Positions 7,817-15,469 are shown, numbered from the stretch's first letter. The stretch: DNA of 64,000 nucleotides from Nocardioides marmorisolisilvae (GCF_031656915.1 NZ_CP134227.1:1488001-1552000); one strand, 5' to 3'. Program-made: numbers and translations. The notes: generated by a model from the letters alone, not told the origin.

Positions 7817-9261
7817 CCCTTCGGCCCCGGCCTGGTCGGCTTCCGGCGTCCACGCGGGGCGCGCGGGCGGGTCTCGCTGGCGCTGTCGACCAGCTCGTCC
7901 AGCGCCTCGGTGACGCACTGGCCGAGCACCTCGATGTCCGGGAGCGCGTCGCGGTCGGCGGTGATGCCGTAGTAGACGCCGCCGTCGTACGACGTGACCC
8001 CGATGGCGAGCCCGAACCCGGGGTGCAGCGGCGGCACCGGGTACGACGCCGTCATCTCGGCCCCGGCAAGGTACATCGGGAACTGCGGGCCCGGCACATT
8101 GGTGATCACCAGGTTGGCGCCGTGGTCGTCGGCCGCCGCCAGCCTGGCACCGAGCGCATGGAACGTCGTCGGGGCGAACCCGGCGACCCCCGCGATCCGG
8201 TCCGCGGCCACCGCCTTGCCGGTGTCGCGGTGCGCACGGAGCTCGTAGGAGACCTGGTGCAGACGGACCACCGGGGACGTCTCCCCGATCGGCAGGTCGA
8301 CGAGTCGGGCCACCACCTGCGAGCCCAGCGACGTCGGCTCGAGCTCCTCGTCGATGACGCTCATCGGCACCAGGGCCCGGATCTTGCGGCCGGTGCCGAC
8401 GGCGTCGGCGCGGGTCATCAGCCAGTTCCGGATCGCTCCGGTGAGCGTTGCCAGGATGACGTCGTTGACGGTGCCGCCGTGGGTGCGGCGGACCTTGCGG
8501 TGGTCCTTCAGCGCCGTCCGCACACACAGCACCCGGCGCTGCGACGACGGCTCGAGATTGAACGGCGACGCCGGGGCGCTGCGCCGGTTGGTGAGCGCAC
8601 CCGCCACCTCGCCCAGACGGCCCGCCATGCCACCCGCCGCTCGCGTCATCCCGTCCGCGACCAGCCGCGCACTGGTCAGCGCGAGCCGCGGGTCCCGGGC
8701 AGTCTCCTGGAGCGCTCCGAGGACCAATCCGGCCTGGGTCGGCTCCGGCTCCGGGGACCACTGCTGGTGCACCACCTGATGGGGACCGGGATCGACGTCG
8801 AGGAGTACCTGCCCGAGGTCCACGGTGGAGATCCCGTCGACGAGGATCTCGTGCGACTTCGACAGCAGAGCGACCTTCCCGTCCTCGAGCCCCTCGACGA
8901 AGTAGACCTCCCACAGCGGCCGGTCCGGATCCAGCCGGCGCGAGGCGATCCGGGCGGTCAGCTCGCGCAGCTGCTCCAGCGTGCCCGGCCGCGGCAGCGC
9001 GGACCGCCGTACGTGGTAGGCGAGGTCGAAGTCAGGGTCGTCGACCCAGACGGGGTGCGCGAGCCCGCCCGGGACCCGCCGTACCCGTTGCCGGTAGCGG
9101 GGCACGAAGGCGATCCGGTCATCGATGTGGGCCACGAGCGCGCCGTAGTCGAACCCTGAGTCACGAGGGTCGAACACCTCGAGAGTCACGTTGTGCATCG
9201 GCGTGTGCGGGGTCTCCTGGGCGAGCAGCGCCACGTCGCGCGTTCGCAGTCGCTCGGTCAT
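7813..9261 (-). CDS. Wax ester synthase / diacylglycerol acyltransferase family protein with variant active-site motif
   Basis: Member of the bacterial WS/DGAT family (482 aa), which transfers acyl-CoA to diacylglycerol or long-chain alcohol to make storage lipid. N-terminal acyltransferase domain (residues ~1-190) and C-terminal DUF1298 domain (~300-450, with NVPGPQFPMYLAGAEM). The family's HHxxxDG motif here reads HEILVDG at residues 137-143, so the second His is Glu. I recall other actinobacterial paralogues with SHQILVDG, so this is probably a subfamily with altered or non-acyltransferase activity, not a sequence error. ATG 9261 has GGAGG seven bases upstream, which decides the start over the codon at 9276. 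It is divergent from the lipoprotein gene. Confidence 0.85.
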   Translation of the reverse strand: MTERLRTRDVALLAQETPHTPMHNVTLEVFDPRDSGFDYGALVAHIDDRIAFVPRYRQRVRRVPGGLAHPVWVDDPDFDLAYHVRRSALPRPGTLEQLRELTARIASRRLDPDRPLWEVYFVEGLEDGKVALLSKSHEILVDGISTVDLGQVLLDVDPGPHQVVHQQWSPEPEPTQAGLVLGALQETARDPRLALTSARLVADGMTRAAGGMAGRLGEVAGALTNRRSAPASPFNLEPSSQRRVLCVRTALKDHRKVRRTHGGTVNDVILATLTGAIRNWLMTRADAVGTGRKIRALVPMSVIDEELEPTSLGSQVVARLVDLPIGETSPVVRLHQVSYELRAHRDTGKAVAADRIAGVAGFAPTTFHALGARLAAADDHGANLVITNVPGPQFPMYLAGAEMTASYPVPPLHPGFGLAIGVTSYDGGVYYGITADRDALPDIEVLGQCVTEALDELVDSASETRPRAPRGRRKPTRPGPKG

Positions 9262-9334
9262 CGTGGACCTCCGCATCGGTCGATCGGGCCGTGAGTGATG
9301 AACGTTCAGTCCGTTGTGAGATTCTGGCAGAGCC

Positions 9335-9355
9335 CGGCTCGCCCGGGCCGAGCCG
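9335..9355. promoter_or_regulatory. Inverted repeat in the divergent WS/DGAT-lipoprotein intergenic region
   Basis: CGGCTCG and CGAGCCG form a perfect 7-bp stem around a 7-nt loop that contains CCCGGG. It sits 37 bp before the lipoprotein start, inside the 130-bp gap between divergent genes, so it may be an operator or a 5'-leader hairpin. Function is inferred from position only. Confidence 0.35.
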
Positions 9356-9391
9356 TCTCAGGGCGACGAGCGCCCGCCACCGGAGGTCCCG

Positions 9392-9802
9392 ATGAGGTTG
9401 TCCCGCGCGCTGCTGACCGTCGCCGCCGCCCCCATGGTCGCTGTGCTCGTCGCGGGCTGCGGCTCCAGCGGCGACACGCACGTCCACGAGGACGGCACCG
9501 TGGTCACCGCTCGCCCGACTCCGGCATCGGCGAAGCCGGGCGGCACCGTGGTCCGGATCACCATCACCGCCGACGACGTCCACCCCTCGGGCAGCCGGGT
9601 CCAGGTGCCCCTGGGCAAGCCGGTGACCCTGCTGATCAACGCCGCCCACGCAGGAGAGCTGCACGTGCACAGCACCCCTGAGCAGCACGTCGACTACCCC
9701 CAGGGGACCTCCGCTGCGCGGCTGGTCATCCAGCAGCCGGGCGTCGTCGACGTGGAGAGCCACACCCTGGACAAGCTGATCGTCCAGCTCGAGGTCAAGT
9801 GA
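9392..9802 (+). CDS. His-rich lipoprotein with cupredoxin-like domain
   Basis: Predicted exported lipoprotein of 136 aa: basic start, hydrophobic segment and lipobox LVAGC with the lipidated Cys at about residue 23. After the lipobox come HVHEDG and a beta-rich domain of about 100 residues containing ELHVHSTPEQHVDYPQGT and VESHTLDKLIVQLEV, a pattern like cupredoxin-fold domains but without the complete Cys-His-Met copper set, so metal binding is an inference from the histidines. Start ATG 9392 has GGAGG seven bases upstream. The next gene begins one base after the stop and is probably co-translated; the pair may form an envelope complex. Confidence 0.72.
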   Translation: MRLSRALLTVAAAPMVAVLVAGCGSSGDTHVHEDGTVVTARPTPASAKPGGTVVRITITADDVHPSGSRVQVPLGKPVTLLINAAHAGELHVHSTPEQHVDYPQGTSAARLVIQQPGVVDVESHTLDKLIVQLEVK

Positions 9803-9803
9803 C

Positions 9804-11144
9804 TTGATCCTGCTGCACGGGCTGGGTGGCGCCAAGGACCTCCCGGTCCCCGCCCCCCTCGCCATCGCGGGTGGAACGGCGGCGCTGGTGGTCTCCTTCT
9901 GCGTGTTGGCGCTGGCCTGGCGACAGCCGCGGTACGACGCCGCGCACCAGGGCCGTCCCCTCCCATCCCTGCTCGCGGCGGTCCTCGACGGTCGACCGTT
10001 CGCGTGGCTGCTGCGGGTGCTCGGACTGCTCTTCTTCGGCTGGTCCACCTGGGCGCTGGTCTCCGGGCCGGACAACAACAACAATCCCGCGCTCGGCGTG
10101 TTCTACGTCCTGGTGTGGGTGGGCGTCGTGCCGGCCTCGCTGCTGTTCGGCAGGGTCGCGCGCGCCGTGAGCCCGGTGCGGACGATCAACCTGGCACTGG
10201 CGAGACTCCGGGGGGTCGACCCCGGCGCCGGTCTCTACGCATACCCGGCGCGGCTCGGCCAGTGGCCAGCAGCCATCGGGCTGTTCGCCTTCGTGTGGCA
10301 GGAGCTGGCCAACCCCGACCAGGTGGCGCTCGGCTCGATCCGCCTCTGGCTCGCGGTCTACGTCGCCGTCATGCTCATCGGCGCGGCTCTCTTCGGCGAC
10401 GTCTGGCTCGAGCGGGCCGACCCGTTCGAGGTCTACTCCGACCTGCTGGCGCACCTCTCGGTGTGGGGCCGGCTGCCGGTGCAGCCCGGACCGAACGGAC
10501 GGCCGGGCCGGCTCGTCGTACGGACTCCGCTGTCGAACCTCGACGCACTGGTGCCCCGGCCGGGGACCGTCGCGGTGGTCGCCGTGCTGTTCGGCTCGAC
10601 GGCGTACGACTCCTACAAGGACACGCTGCGCTGGGTGAACTTCATCGAGGGGCTCGGGGTCAACAGCGAGCTGCTCAACACCGCGGCACTGCTGGGCTTC
10701 TGCCTGGTCGTCGGGATCACCTTCACGATTGCCGCGCGGTGCACGGCGGTCGGGGACCGGATCGCGCACCGCGCGCTTCCCCGGGTCTTCGCCCATGCCG
10801 TGGTGCCGATCATCGTGGGCTACATGACTGCGCACTACCTGAGCTACTTTGTCTCCCAGGGCCAACAGACCCTCACCTTCCTCAGCGACCCGCTGGTGCG
10901 TGGCGACGACTACCTGGGCACGGCGGGCCTGAGCCCGAACCTGTGGCTCAACTTCCACCCGACCCTGCTGGCCTCCGTGAAGGTTGCCGCCGTCGTGCTG
11001 GGACATGTCGTCGGTGCGGTCGCGGCCCACGACCGGGCGATGAGGCTGTTGCCCGCGCGGCACCAGGTCACCGGTCAGCTCGGGATGCTCGTGGTGATGA
11101 CCTGCTACACCGCGACGGGGCTCTACCTGCTGTTCGGCATCTGA
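9804..11144 (+). CDS. Polytopic membrane protein, partner of the His-rich lipoprotein
   Basis: Integral membrane protein of 446 aa with about ten predicted helices, for example GGTAALVVSFCVLALAW, AIGLFAFVWQEL, LAVYVAVMLIGAALFG, LGFCLVVGITFTIAA and the final LGMLVVMTCYTATGLYLLF. The initiator is probably TTG 9804, immediately after the lipoprotein stop, giving MILLHGLGGAKDLPVP. I do not recognise a named family or a transport signature. Because it is placed directly behind the cupredoxin-like lipoprotein, a role in metal or oxidant handling at the membrane is a guess. Its last 22 bp overlap the end of the converging broken ATPase gene. Confidence 0.7.
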   Translation: MILLHGLGGAKDLPVPAPLAIAGGTAALVVSFCVLALAWRQPRYDAAHQGRPLPSLLAAVLDGRPFAWLLRVLGLLFFGWSTWALVSGPDNNNNPALGVFYVLVWVGVVPASLLFGRVARAVSPVRTINLALARLRGVDPGAGLYAYPARLGQWPAAIGLFAFVWQELANPDQVALGSIRLWLAVYVAVMLIGAALFGDVWLERADPFEVYSDLLAHLSVWGRLPVQPGPNGRPGRLVVRTPLSNLDALVPRPGTVAVVAVLFGSTAYDSYKDTLRWVNFIEGLGVNSELLNTAALLGFCLVVGITFTIAARCTAVGDRIAHRALPRVFAHAVVPIIVGYMTAHYLSYFVSQGQQTLTFLSDPLVRGDDYLGTAGLSPNLWLNFHPTLLASVKVAAVVLGHVVGAVAAHDRAMRLLPARHQVTGQLGMLVVMTCYTATGLYLLFGI

Positions 11145-11498
11145 GCGGGCCGACCTTCCGGCAGAGCCACCCGGCACAGGTCGGCCACGGCCGTGCGCAG
11201 GGCCGAGTCGCCGGACTCGGTCAGGCTCCGACCCGCCACGATCGCCCGGTCCACCGCGGTCCGGTCCTCGGGCAGGAAGTGCACGGGGACGCCCGGAGCG
11301 TAGCCCTCGACCATGCCGACGATGTCCTGGCGCCGCCAGCCCAGGGAGGCGCGCATCCGGTTGACCACGACCTGGACCGGCGTACCGGGCGCGAGCTCGC
11401 CGAGGTCGACCAGTGCCCGGGCGAGCCGCGCCAGGCCGGTGGGCTCCGCCGACCCGACCAGAACCACCTCGTCCGCCGCTGCAATCGCCTCCAATGTG
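11123..11498 (-). pseudogene. C-terminal fragment of IS-disrupted CpaE/Ssd-like ATPase gene
   Basis: Continuation of the reading frame of the ATPase fragment at 12935-13781, cut off by the insertion sequence. It encodes EAIAAADEVVLVGSAEPTGL onward, about 124 residues, ending MPNSR. This is the second half of the ParA-like fold (the NRMRASLGW strand-helix region). It has no promoter or ribosome site of its own beyond an accidental TTG at 11494, so it is unlikely to be made. Joining it to the N-terminal part through one copy of the 8-bp repeat gives an uninterrupted 404-codon gene. Confidence 0.9.
11491..11498. repeat. Left target-site duplication of the ISL3-family element
   Basis: CCAATGTG, identical to positions 12935-12942 at the other end of the element. 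Eight bases is the usual duplication for ISL3-family insertions. Identity of both copies suggests recent insertion. Confidence 0.93.
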
Positions 11499-11523
11499 GG
11501 CCCTCCTGACTGATCTGTGGGTT
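11499..11523 (+). repeat. Left terminal inverted repeat of the IS
   Basis: Starts GGCCCTCCTGAC and contains CTGTGGGT near its inner end; pairs with 12910-12934. Mismatches to the other end are at repeat positions 4, 13, 14 and 16, and 25 lies outside. The transposase stop codon (TAA on the minus strand) begins inside its inner edge. Confidence 0.9.
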
Positions 11524-12820
11524 AGTTGCGGCCCGGGAGGGCGGGTCGGTGCCCGCCGAGGGTGAGCATCGCCAGCGCGATCAATGCCTCGGCGGAGTGG
11601 AACCCGAACGCCATCCTGGTCAGCAGCCGGATCTTGGTGTTGGTCGACTCGATCAGCCCGTTGGACAGGTTGTGCTCGATCGCGGCGAGGATCCGGGAAC
11701 GGTGCTTGACGATGCTCTTCTGCAGTTTCACGAACGCCGGGATCCGGCAGCGTCGCGCCCAGCTGATCCACCGGTCCAGGGCCTCGGCGGCTGCCGCGTG
11801 GGGTAGTCGGAAGACCAGCCGCAGGCCTTCTTTGAGCAGATAGGCGCGATACAACCGCGGATCGGTGGCCGCGATCCAAGCCAGCTTGGTCTGCTGGTTC
11901 TCGGTGAGATCTTCGGGGTTCTTCCACAACGAGTAGCGGGCTCCCTTCAACGACTTGGCCCGTTCGCTGCCCGGTCGCGGCGGTGCGTCGGCGCGAGGAC
12001 GTCCACGCGGCCGCTTGGGTTCGGTTCTGGCCTGCTTGCGGGCGTCGTTCCACGCCTCACGCCGGACCTCATCGAGCGCCTCGGTCGCCCATTTGACGAT
12101 GTGGAACGGATCGGCCACCCGGACCGCGTTCGGGCACCGCCCGGCGACGATGGTGTCGATGAAGTCGGCCCCATCAGCCGAGACGTGGGTGATCAGCTTG
12201 CAGCGTTCTTCGCCGAGGAGATCGAAGAACTCAGCGACGGTGGCGCTGTTGCGTCCCGGTGCGGCCCAGACCAGTCGCCGCTGGTCGTGGTCGACGACGA
12301 CCATCAAGTACTTGTGCCCGCGCTTGTAGCTGATCTCGTCGATCCCGATGCGCCGCAGCCCGGCGAAGCGGTCGTGCTGGGTCTCGATGTCGGCCCAGAC
12401 CCGGGAGATGATCGAACCCACGGTGCGCCAGGCGATCCGCATCAGCTCGACCACGCATGACTTCGAGGCCTGGGTGGCCAGCCATGCCACCTGATCATCG
12501 AAGCTCAGCGTGTGGCCGGCGTCGTGGCGGGCCCAGGGCACGTGGGCGACCACCACGCCATGGGCCCGGCAGGTCACCCGCGGCGCGTCAGCCTCGACCA
12601 TCGCGACCATCGTGCCCAGGTCCAGCGCCCGCCAACGCCTCCTGCCCGCACCGGCGTCATAACCCGGACAGCGTCGCCGACAACGCCCGCAGCGGCCACG
12701 CTGCCGCTTGGTCGGCCGCACGTAGGCGACCAGCACCTGGTCGTCCTCGTCGAACTCGACCCGCTCGATCACCGTCTTCTCGACCCCGAACACGCCCCGC
12801 CATAGGCTGACATCACGCAC
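11522..12820 (-). CDS. ISL3-family transposase
   Basis: DDE transposase of 432 aa. N-terminal zinc-finger-like region has CGRCRRRCPGYD (about residues 43-54); the catalytic core shows RRIGIDEISYKRGHKYLMVV (first Asp), VSADGADFIDTI (second Asp) and SNGLIESTNTKIRLLTRMAF (the Glu), spaced as in ISL3 enzymes. Full length without frameshift, so probably active. The GTG at 12820 has AGGAG six bases upstream. Codon use is GC-rich like the host, so the element is adapted to high-GC actinobacteria. Confidence 0.95.
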   Translation of the reverse strand: MRDVSLWRGVFGVEKTVIERVEFDEDDQVLVAYVRPTKRQRGRCGRCRRRCPGYDAGAGRRRWRALDLGTMVAMVEADAPRVTCRAHGVVVAHVPWARHDAGHTLSFDDQVAWLATQASKSCVVELMRIAWRTVGSIISRVWADIETQHDRFAGLRRIGIDEISYKRGHKYLMVVVDHDQRRLVWAAPGRNSATVAEFFDLLGEERCKLITHVSADGADFIDTIVAGRCPNAVRVADPFHIVKWATEALDEVRREAWNDARKQARTEPKRPRGRPRADAPPRPGSERAKSLKGARYSLWKNPEDLTENQQTKLAWIAATDPRLYRAYLLKEGLRLVFRLPHAAAAEALDRWISWARRCRIPAFVKLQKSIVKHRSRILAAIEHNLSNGLIESTNTKIRLLTRMAFGFHSAEALIALAMLTLGGHRPALPGRN

Positions 12821-12909
12821 GCCGCTCTCCTGTGCACCTGGTTCCTGTTCCTAGACAGCTCAGAAACCTAGACAGGAAGCGGCGTGTGGCTCGTTCAGGC
12901 GCGCTCAGG

Positions 12910-12934
12910 CACCCACAGGTACGTCAGGAGAGCC
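12910..12934 (-). repeat. Right terminal inverted repeat of the IS
   Basis: Read on the minus strand it starts GGCTCTCCTGAC and continues to CTGTGGGT, matching the left end at 20 of 24 positions. It is directly followed by the right copy of the target duplication. Confidence 0.9.
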
Positions 12935-12942
12935 CCAATGTG
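12935..12942. repeat. Right target-site duplication
   Basis: CCAATGTG, identical to 11491-11498; see that entry. Deleting one copy together with the element restores the interrupted reading frame. Confidence 0.93.
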
Positions 12943-13781
12943 GTGGTGTTGCGACCCATCGCACCGGGGCCCGCCAGCCCATCGGTCTCGACGCTGAACC
13001 CGCAGTCGACCACGACGTCGGCCTGCTCGGCAGCGAGCGCAAGCACCTCATCGACGACGCCGGGACGGACCTCGATCCACCGGTCCGGCCGCGGCAGGCC
13101 CGTCACCACGTCCAGACACTCCGCCACCCGACGACGGCAGTGGGCGAAGGAGCTCACCACGAGCGCACCCTCGTTGACGAGTCGGGCGCACGCGAGCAGC
13201 CCGGACACCTCGTCGAGCACACCGAGGTGCTGCGCGACCGCTCCGCCGTACGGATCGGCGTCGACCAGCACGGTCGCCCTTCCCGCAGCCGCGTGCTCGG
13301 CTGCCAGTCCGACCGCCACCGTGGTCCGGCCCGGCGCACCGGTCGCGCCCCAGACCGTGACCACCCGACCGCGCGAGCCCGGCATCGCCGTCGGCTCCGG
13401 CGCCGCTGCAGGCGCAGCAGTCGCCAGCAGGCTCTCGACGGCGTCGGCGACATGGGCCGGCTCCGTGACGGCGCTGATCCCGAGCCGGGCCAGTCGCTCC
13501 AGCTGGGCAGAGTCTCCCGTGGTGGCCACGGCGAGGATGCGGACGTCGTCCTGACGCAGCCGGCGTACAGCGTCGGCGTCGAGACCCGGCAGCCCACCGG
13601 CCACGACCGCGACATCGGCTCGACCCGACGACGTCGCGGCGAGCAGGTCTGCCAGATCGACACACCGGCGCAGCACCACCATGCCCGCGGCGGCCAGCCC
13701 GCCCAACACCTCCGGCTCCCACTCGGCGCGGCCGGCGGCGAGCAGCACGCAGGGTCGCGGCCCGGCATGGGCGCCCACCAC
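12935..13781 (-). pseudogene. N-terminal fragment of IS-disrupted CpaE/Ssd-like ATPase gene
   Basis: Encodes about 281 native residues, then runs four codons into the element and stops at 12924. Residues 1-110 look like a receiver-type pseudo-domain, followed by a ParA/MinD-like P-loop domain with GATGAPGRTT at about residue 145 (a deviant Walker A with Arg in place of the second Lys) and VLVDADPYGGAVAQHLGVL as the Walker A' partner strand. This architecture is that of CpaE/TadZ and the actinobacterial Ssd proteins, which place Flp-pilus or septum machinery. The gene directly upstream codes for a CpaB-like SAF protein, supporting a pilus-type pair. Starts are GTG 13781 or 13778. The fragment could still be translated but lacks the last ~120 residues. 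Confidence 0.88.
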
Positions 13782-13784
13782 GGC

Positions 13785-14432
13785 TCAGCCCCTCCTGGTC
13801 AGCACGAGGCGACCCGAGGCCGCCCGGCCCAAGGCGCGGCCGAGCCGATCAGCGGTGCCGGCGGGGACGGAGACGATGACCTGGCGAGTGGACTGGGGCG
13901 CGAGCGCGTCACCTTGGCCACCCAGCGCCAGCACCGAGACGTCCTCCAGCACCAGGCGGGCGTCGGGCGCCCCACCGACGGTGCCGGCGGCCTTCTCGGG
14001 CACCACCCATACGTCGACGACCGAGCCGGCCCGGACGGTGCCGGGGATGTCGTCACGCGCGACGCTCAGCGGCACCTCGATCCCGGGATCGGCGGATGCG
14101 GTCTGCAGCGCGGCGCGCGGCAGCAGCTCGCCGGCGCTCAGCGGACGGGAGAGCGTGGCGCCCGCGGGAGGCGGCTGGTCGGCCCGGACGTAGCGTCCGG
14201 CGAGTCCCTGGTCGGAGAACCTGACGCGACGTGTGTCGAGGTCGCCGGCCTTGACCTCGGCCCCTGCCGGGAGGCTGCGACGCACCACGACCATCGCGAC
14301 GCTGTCGTCCGCCGAGGACAGCAGCCAGCCGCCAAGCAGCACACACGCGGCCATGACGGCGACGCCGATCACCAGGCGCGGATCGCGCCATCTCAGGACG
14401 TGGGCGCGGGTGGCCGCAGGAGTGCTGCTCAT
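13785..14432 (-). CDS. SAF-domain membrane protein, CpaB/RcpC-like
   Basis: Membrane-anchored protein of 215 aa: cytoplasmic N-terminus, one transmembrane helix (LVIGVAVMAACVLLGGWLL, about residues 18-37), then a SAF domain beginning VVRRSLPAGAEVKAGDLD and continuing to an extracellular beta-rich part (VPLSVARDDIPGTVRAGSVVDVW). CpaB/RcpC proteins of this type sit in the periplasmic or wall part of Flp pilus systems. ATG 14432 is preceded by GGAAGG. The next gene downstream is the broken CpaE-like ATPase, three bases away. No secretin, prepilin or CpaF gene is in the window, so this is an orphan pair or a remnant. Confidence 0.8.
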   Translation of the reverse strand: MSSTPAATRAHVLRWRDPRLVIGVAVMAACVLLGGWLLSSADDSVAMVVVRRSLPAGAEVKAGDLDTRRVRFSDQGLAGRYVRADQPPPAGATLSRPLSAGELLPRAALQTASADPGIEVPLSVARDDIPGTVRAGSVVDVWVVPEKAAGTVGGAPDARLVLEDVSVLALGGQGDALAPQSTRQVIVSVPAGTADRLGRALGRAASGRLVLTRRG

Positions 14433-14527
14433 CGGGTTCCTTCCCAGAGATGCGTCAAACGGACTTTCCACAGGCATCGGGCCCTGAACGTTCGCAACCA
14501 CGCCGAATCGGTGGCACAGTGGCTGCC

Positions 14528-14788
14528 GTGACTTCGAACCCCGACGCACCCCGCCAGGGCCGCCGGTTCCTCCAGCTGGCCGACGTTGCCGAGGTGCTCA
14601 ACATCTCCGGCTCGCAGGCCTACGCCCTGGTCCGTCGCGGTGACATCCGTGCGGTGAAGATCGGCGGACGTGGGCAGTGGCGCGTCGAGGCCACCGAGCT
14701 CGAGGCCTATATCGAGCGGCTCTACACCGAGTCCGAGCGGTTCGTGGTCGAGCATCCGTTCGCCGACGAGGTCGACGCGGACCTCTGA
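14528..14788 (+). CDS. Helix-turn-helix DNA-binding protein, BldC/excisionase type
   Basis: Small DNA-binding protein of 86 aa with a MerR/AlpA-like winged helix: FLQLADVAEVLNISGSQAYA as the HTH, then LVRRGDIRAVKIGGRGQWRV (the wing) and ELEAYIERLYTESERF. Proteins of this length and motif order are annotated as excisionase-family or BldC-like regulators in actinobacteria; phage excisionase activity is unlikely because no integrase is near. GTG 14528 is preferred, giving MTSNPDAPRQGRR; an upstream ATG at 14450 in frame would include the divergent gene's leader. It is divergent from the SAF gene (95-bp gap), which it could control. Confidence 0.8.
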   Translation: MTSNPDAPRQGRRFLQLADVAEVLNISGSQAYALVRRGDIRAVKIGGRGQWRVEATELEAYIERLYTESERFVVEHPFADEVDADL

Positions 14789-14796
14789 GCACGCGC

Positions 14797-15342
14797 TCAC
14801 CGGCGTACCCGCACCGCGGCGACCGCCGCAAAGGGCACGGCGCTGCCACCCCCAGACCCCTCGAGCACGAAGAAGTCTGAGCCGACACGACCCGGCCGGC
14901 CCTCCATCCGATCCCCGTCCACCAGGTGCACCACGCACCCAGCCGCATCGTCGCCGAGCCGCCGCAGCGCTGAGCGCATCGACAACCTGGCCAGCGCAGG
15001 GCGGGCGACCTCGTCGACGACCCGAGCCGACAGCCCGTCGACGGCGAGCAGCGCAGGCACGCACACCAGCCAGCGCGCACGTGTCTCGCCGAGGATGCAG
15101 AAATCGGATCCCACCCGCTCGAGCTCGCCGCGCACGCGCAGTCCGTGAGGCAACCGGACGCTCAGGACCTGGCCCACGGATCCGTGCAGTCGCCCCAGCA
15201 GGTCCACCGCGGCGTACTCCGCGACACCCAGCTCGGCGACCGCCTCGTCACGCTCGGAGAGCTGCATCCCCTGGGCCTGCTGCTCGAGGTCCTCGAAGAC
15301 CTCCTGCAGCCGGTCGTCGTTGGTCGGGCCCTGGTCGCGCAT
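14797..15342 (-). CDS. Conserved hypothetical protein
   Basis: Soluble protein of 181 aa, N-terminal acidic helix (DRLQEVFEDLEQQAQGMQLS) followed by two similar beta-rich units, VLSVRLPHGLRVRGELERVG SDFCILGE and VVHLVDGDRMEGRPGRVG SDFFVLEG, separated by a helix. The repeated 'RVGSDFxxL' suggests an internally duplicated small barrel. No catalytic residues are evident. Not recognised beyond a Nocardioides-type hypothetical. It ends 9 bases from the HTH gene in convergent orientation, and it is divergent from the LysM gene. Confidence 0.7.
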   Translation of the reverse strand: MRDQGPTNDDRLQEVFEDLEQQAQGMQLSERDEAVAELGVAEYAAVDLLGRLHGSVGQVLSVRLPHGLRVRGELERVGSDFCILGETRARWLVCVPALLAVDGLSARVVDEVARPALARLSMRSALRRLGDDAAGCVVHLVDGDRMEGRPGRVGSDFFVLEGSGGGSAVPFAAVAAVRVRR

Positions 15343-15403
15343 GGCGGCTACCTTCCCCGCAGGGCTGTCCGCTAAACACATTCGACCGCGCCCAGCTGTG
15401 GAC

Positions 15404-15441
15404 AACCGGTTGACAGCGATTGCTATCGCGCCTTTTATAAG
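15404..15441 (+). promoter_or_regulatory. Candidate promoter and operator of the LysM gene
   Basis: TTGACA at 15410-15415 and TATAAG at 15436-15441 resemble sigma-70-type boxes, with a long 20-bp spacer (TTTTAT at 15433 would give 17). The spacer contains the inverted repeat GCGAT-TGCT-ATCGC (15416-15429), and the palindrome AACCGGTT overlaps the -35 box (15404-15411). An AT-rich -10 in this GC-rich window is notable. The LysM gene starts 29 bp downstream. Operator function is inferred. Confidence 0.5.
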
Positions 15442-15469
15442 GCAAACACAAGCAAACGCAGGGGTCGAC

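Larger units (their letters stand above)
11499..12934 (-). mobile_element. Complete ISL3-family insertion sequence (1,436 bp)
   Basis: The element is bounded by imperfect inverted repeats of about 24 bp (GGCCCTCCTGAC... left, GGCTCTCCTGAC... right after reversal; 20 of 24 match), flanked by the 8-bp duplication CCAATGTG, and holds one transposase gene of full length on the minus strand. All parts of a functional element are present. It interrupts the CpaE/Ssd-like gene in the same orientation as that gene. Between the transposase start and the right end (12843-12878) there are two CCTAGACAG direct repeats 17 bp apart and the inverted pair TTCCTGT/ACAGGAA, candidates for transposase binding or promoter control. 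Confidence 0.95.

Noticed and set aside
9795-12053. Minus-strand frame of 752 codons crossing the membrane-protein gene and into the IS
   Set aside because: It crosses two unrelated real genes and has no recognisable domain.
14450-14527. Earlier ATG start for the HTH gene, adding 26 residues
   Set aside because: The added sequence lies in the divergent SAF leader, lacks conservation cues, and GTG 14528 gives a typical BldC/excisionase N-terminus.
14528-14788. The HTH protein as evidence of a prophage or integrated plasmid
   Set aside because: No integrase, attachment site or phage genes are near; the only mobile element is the ISL3-family insertion.
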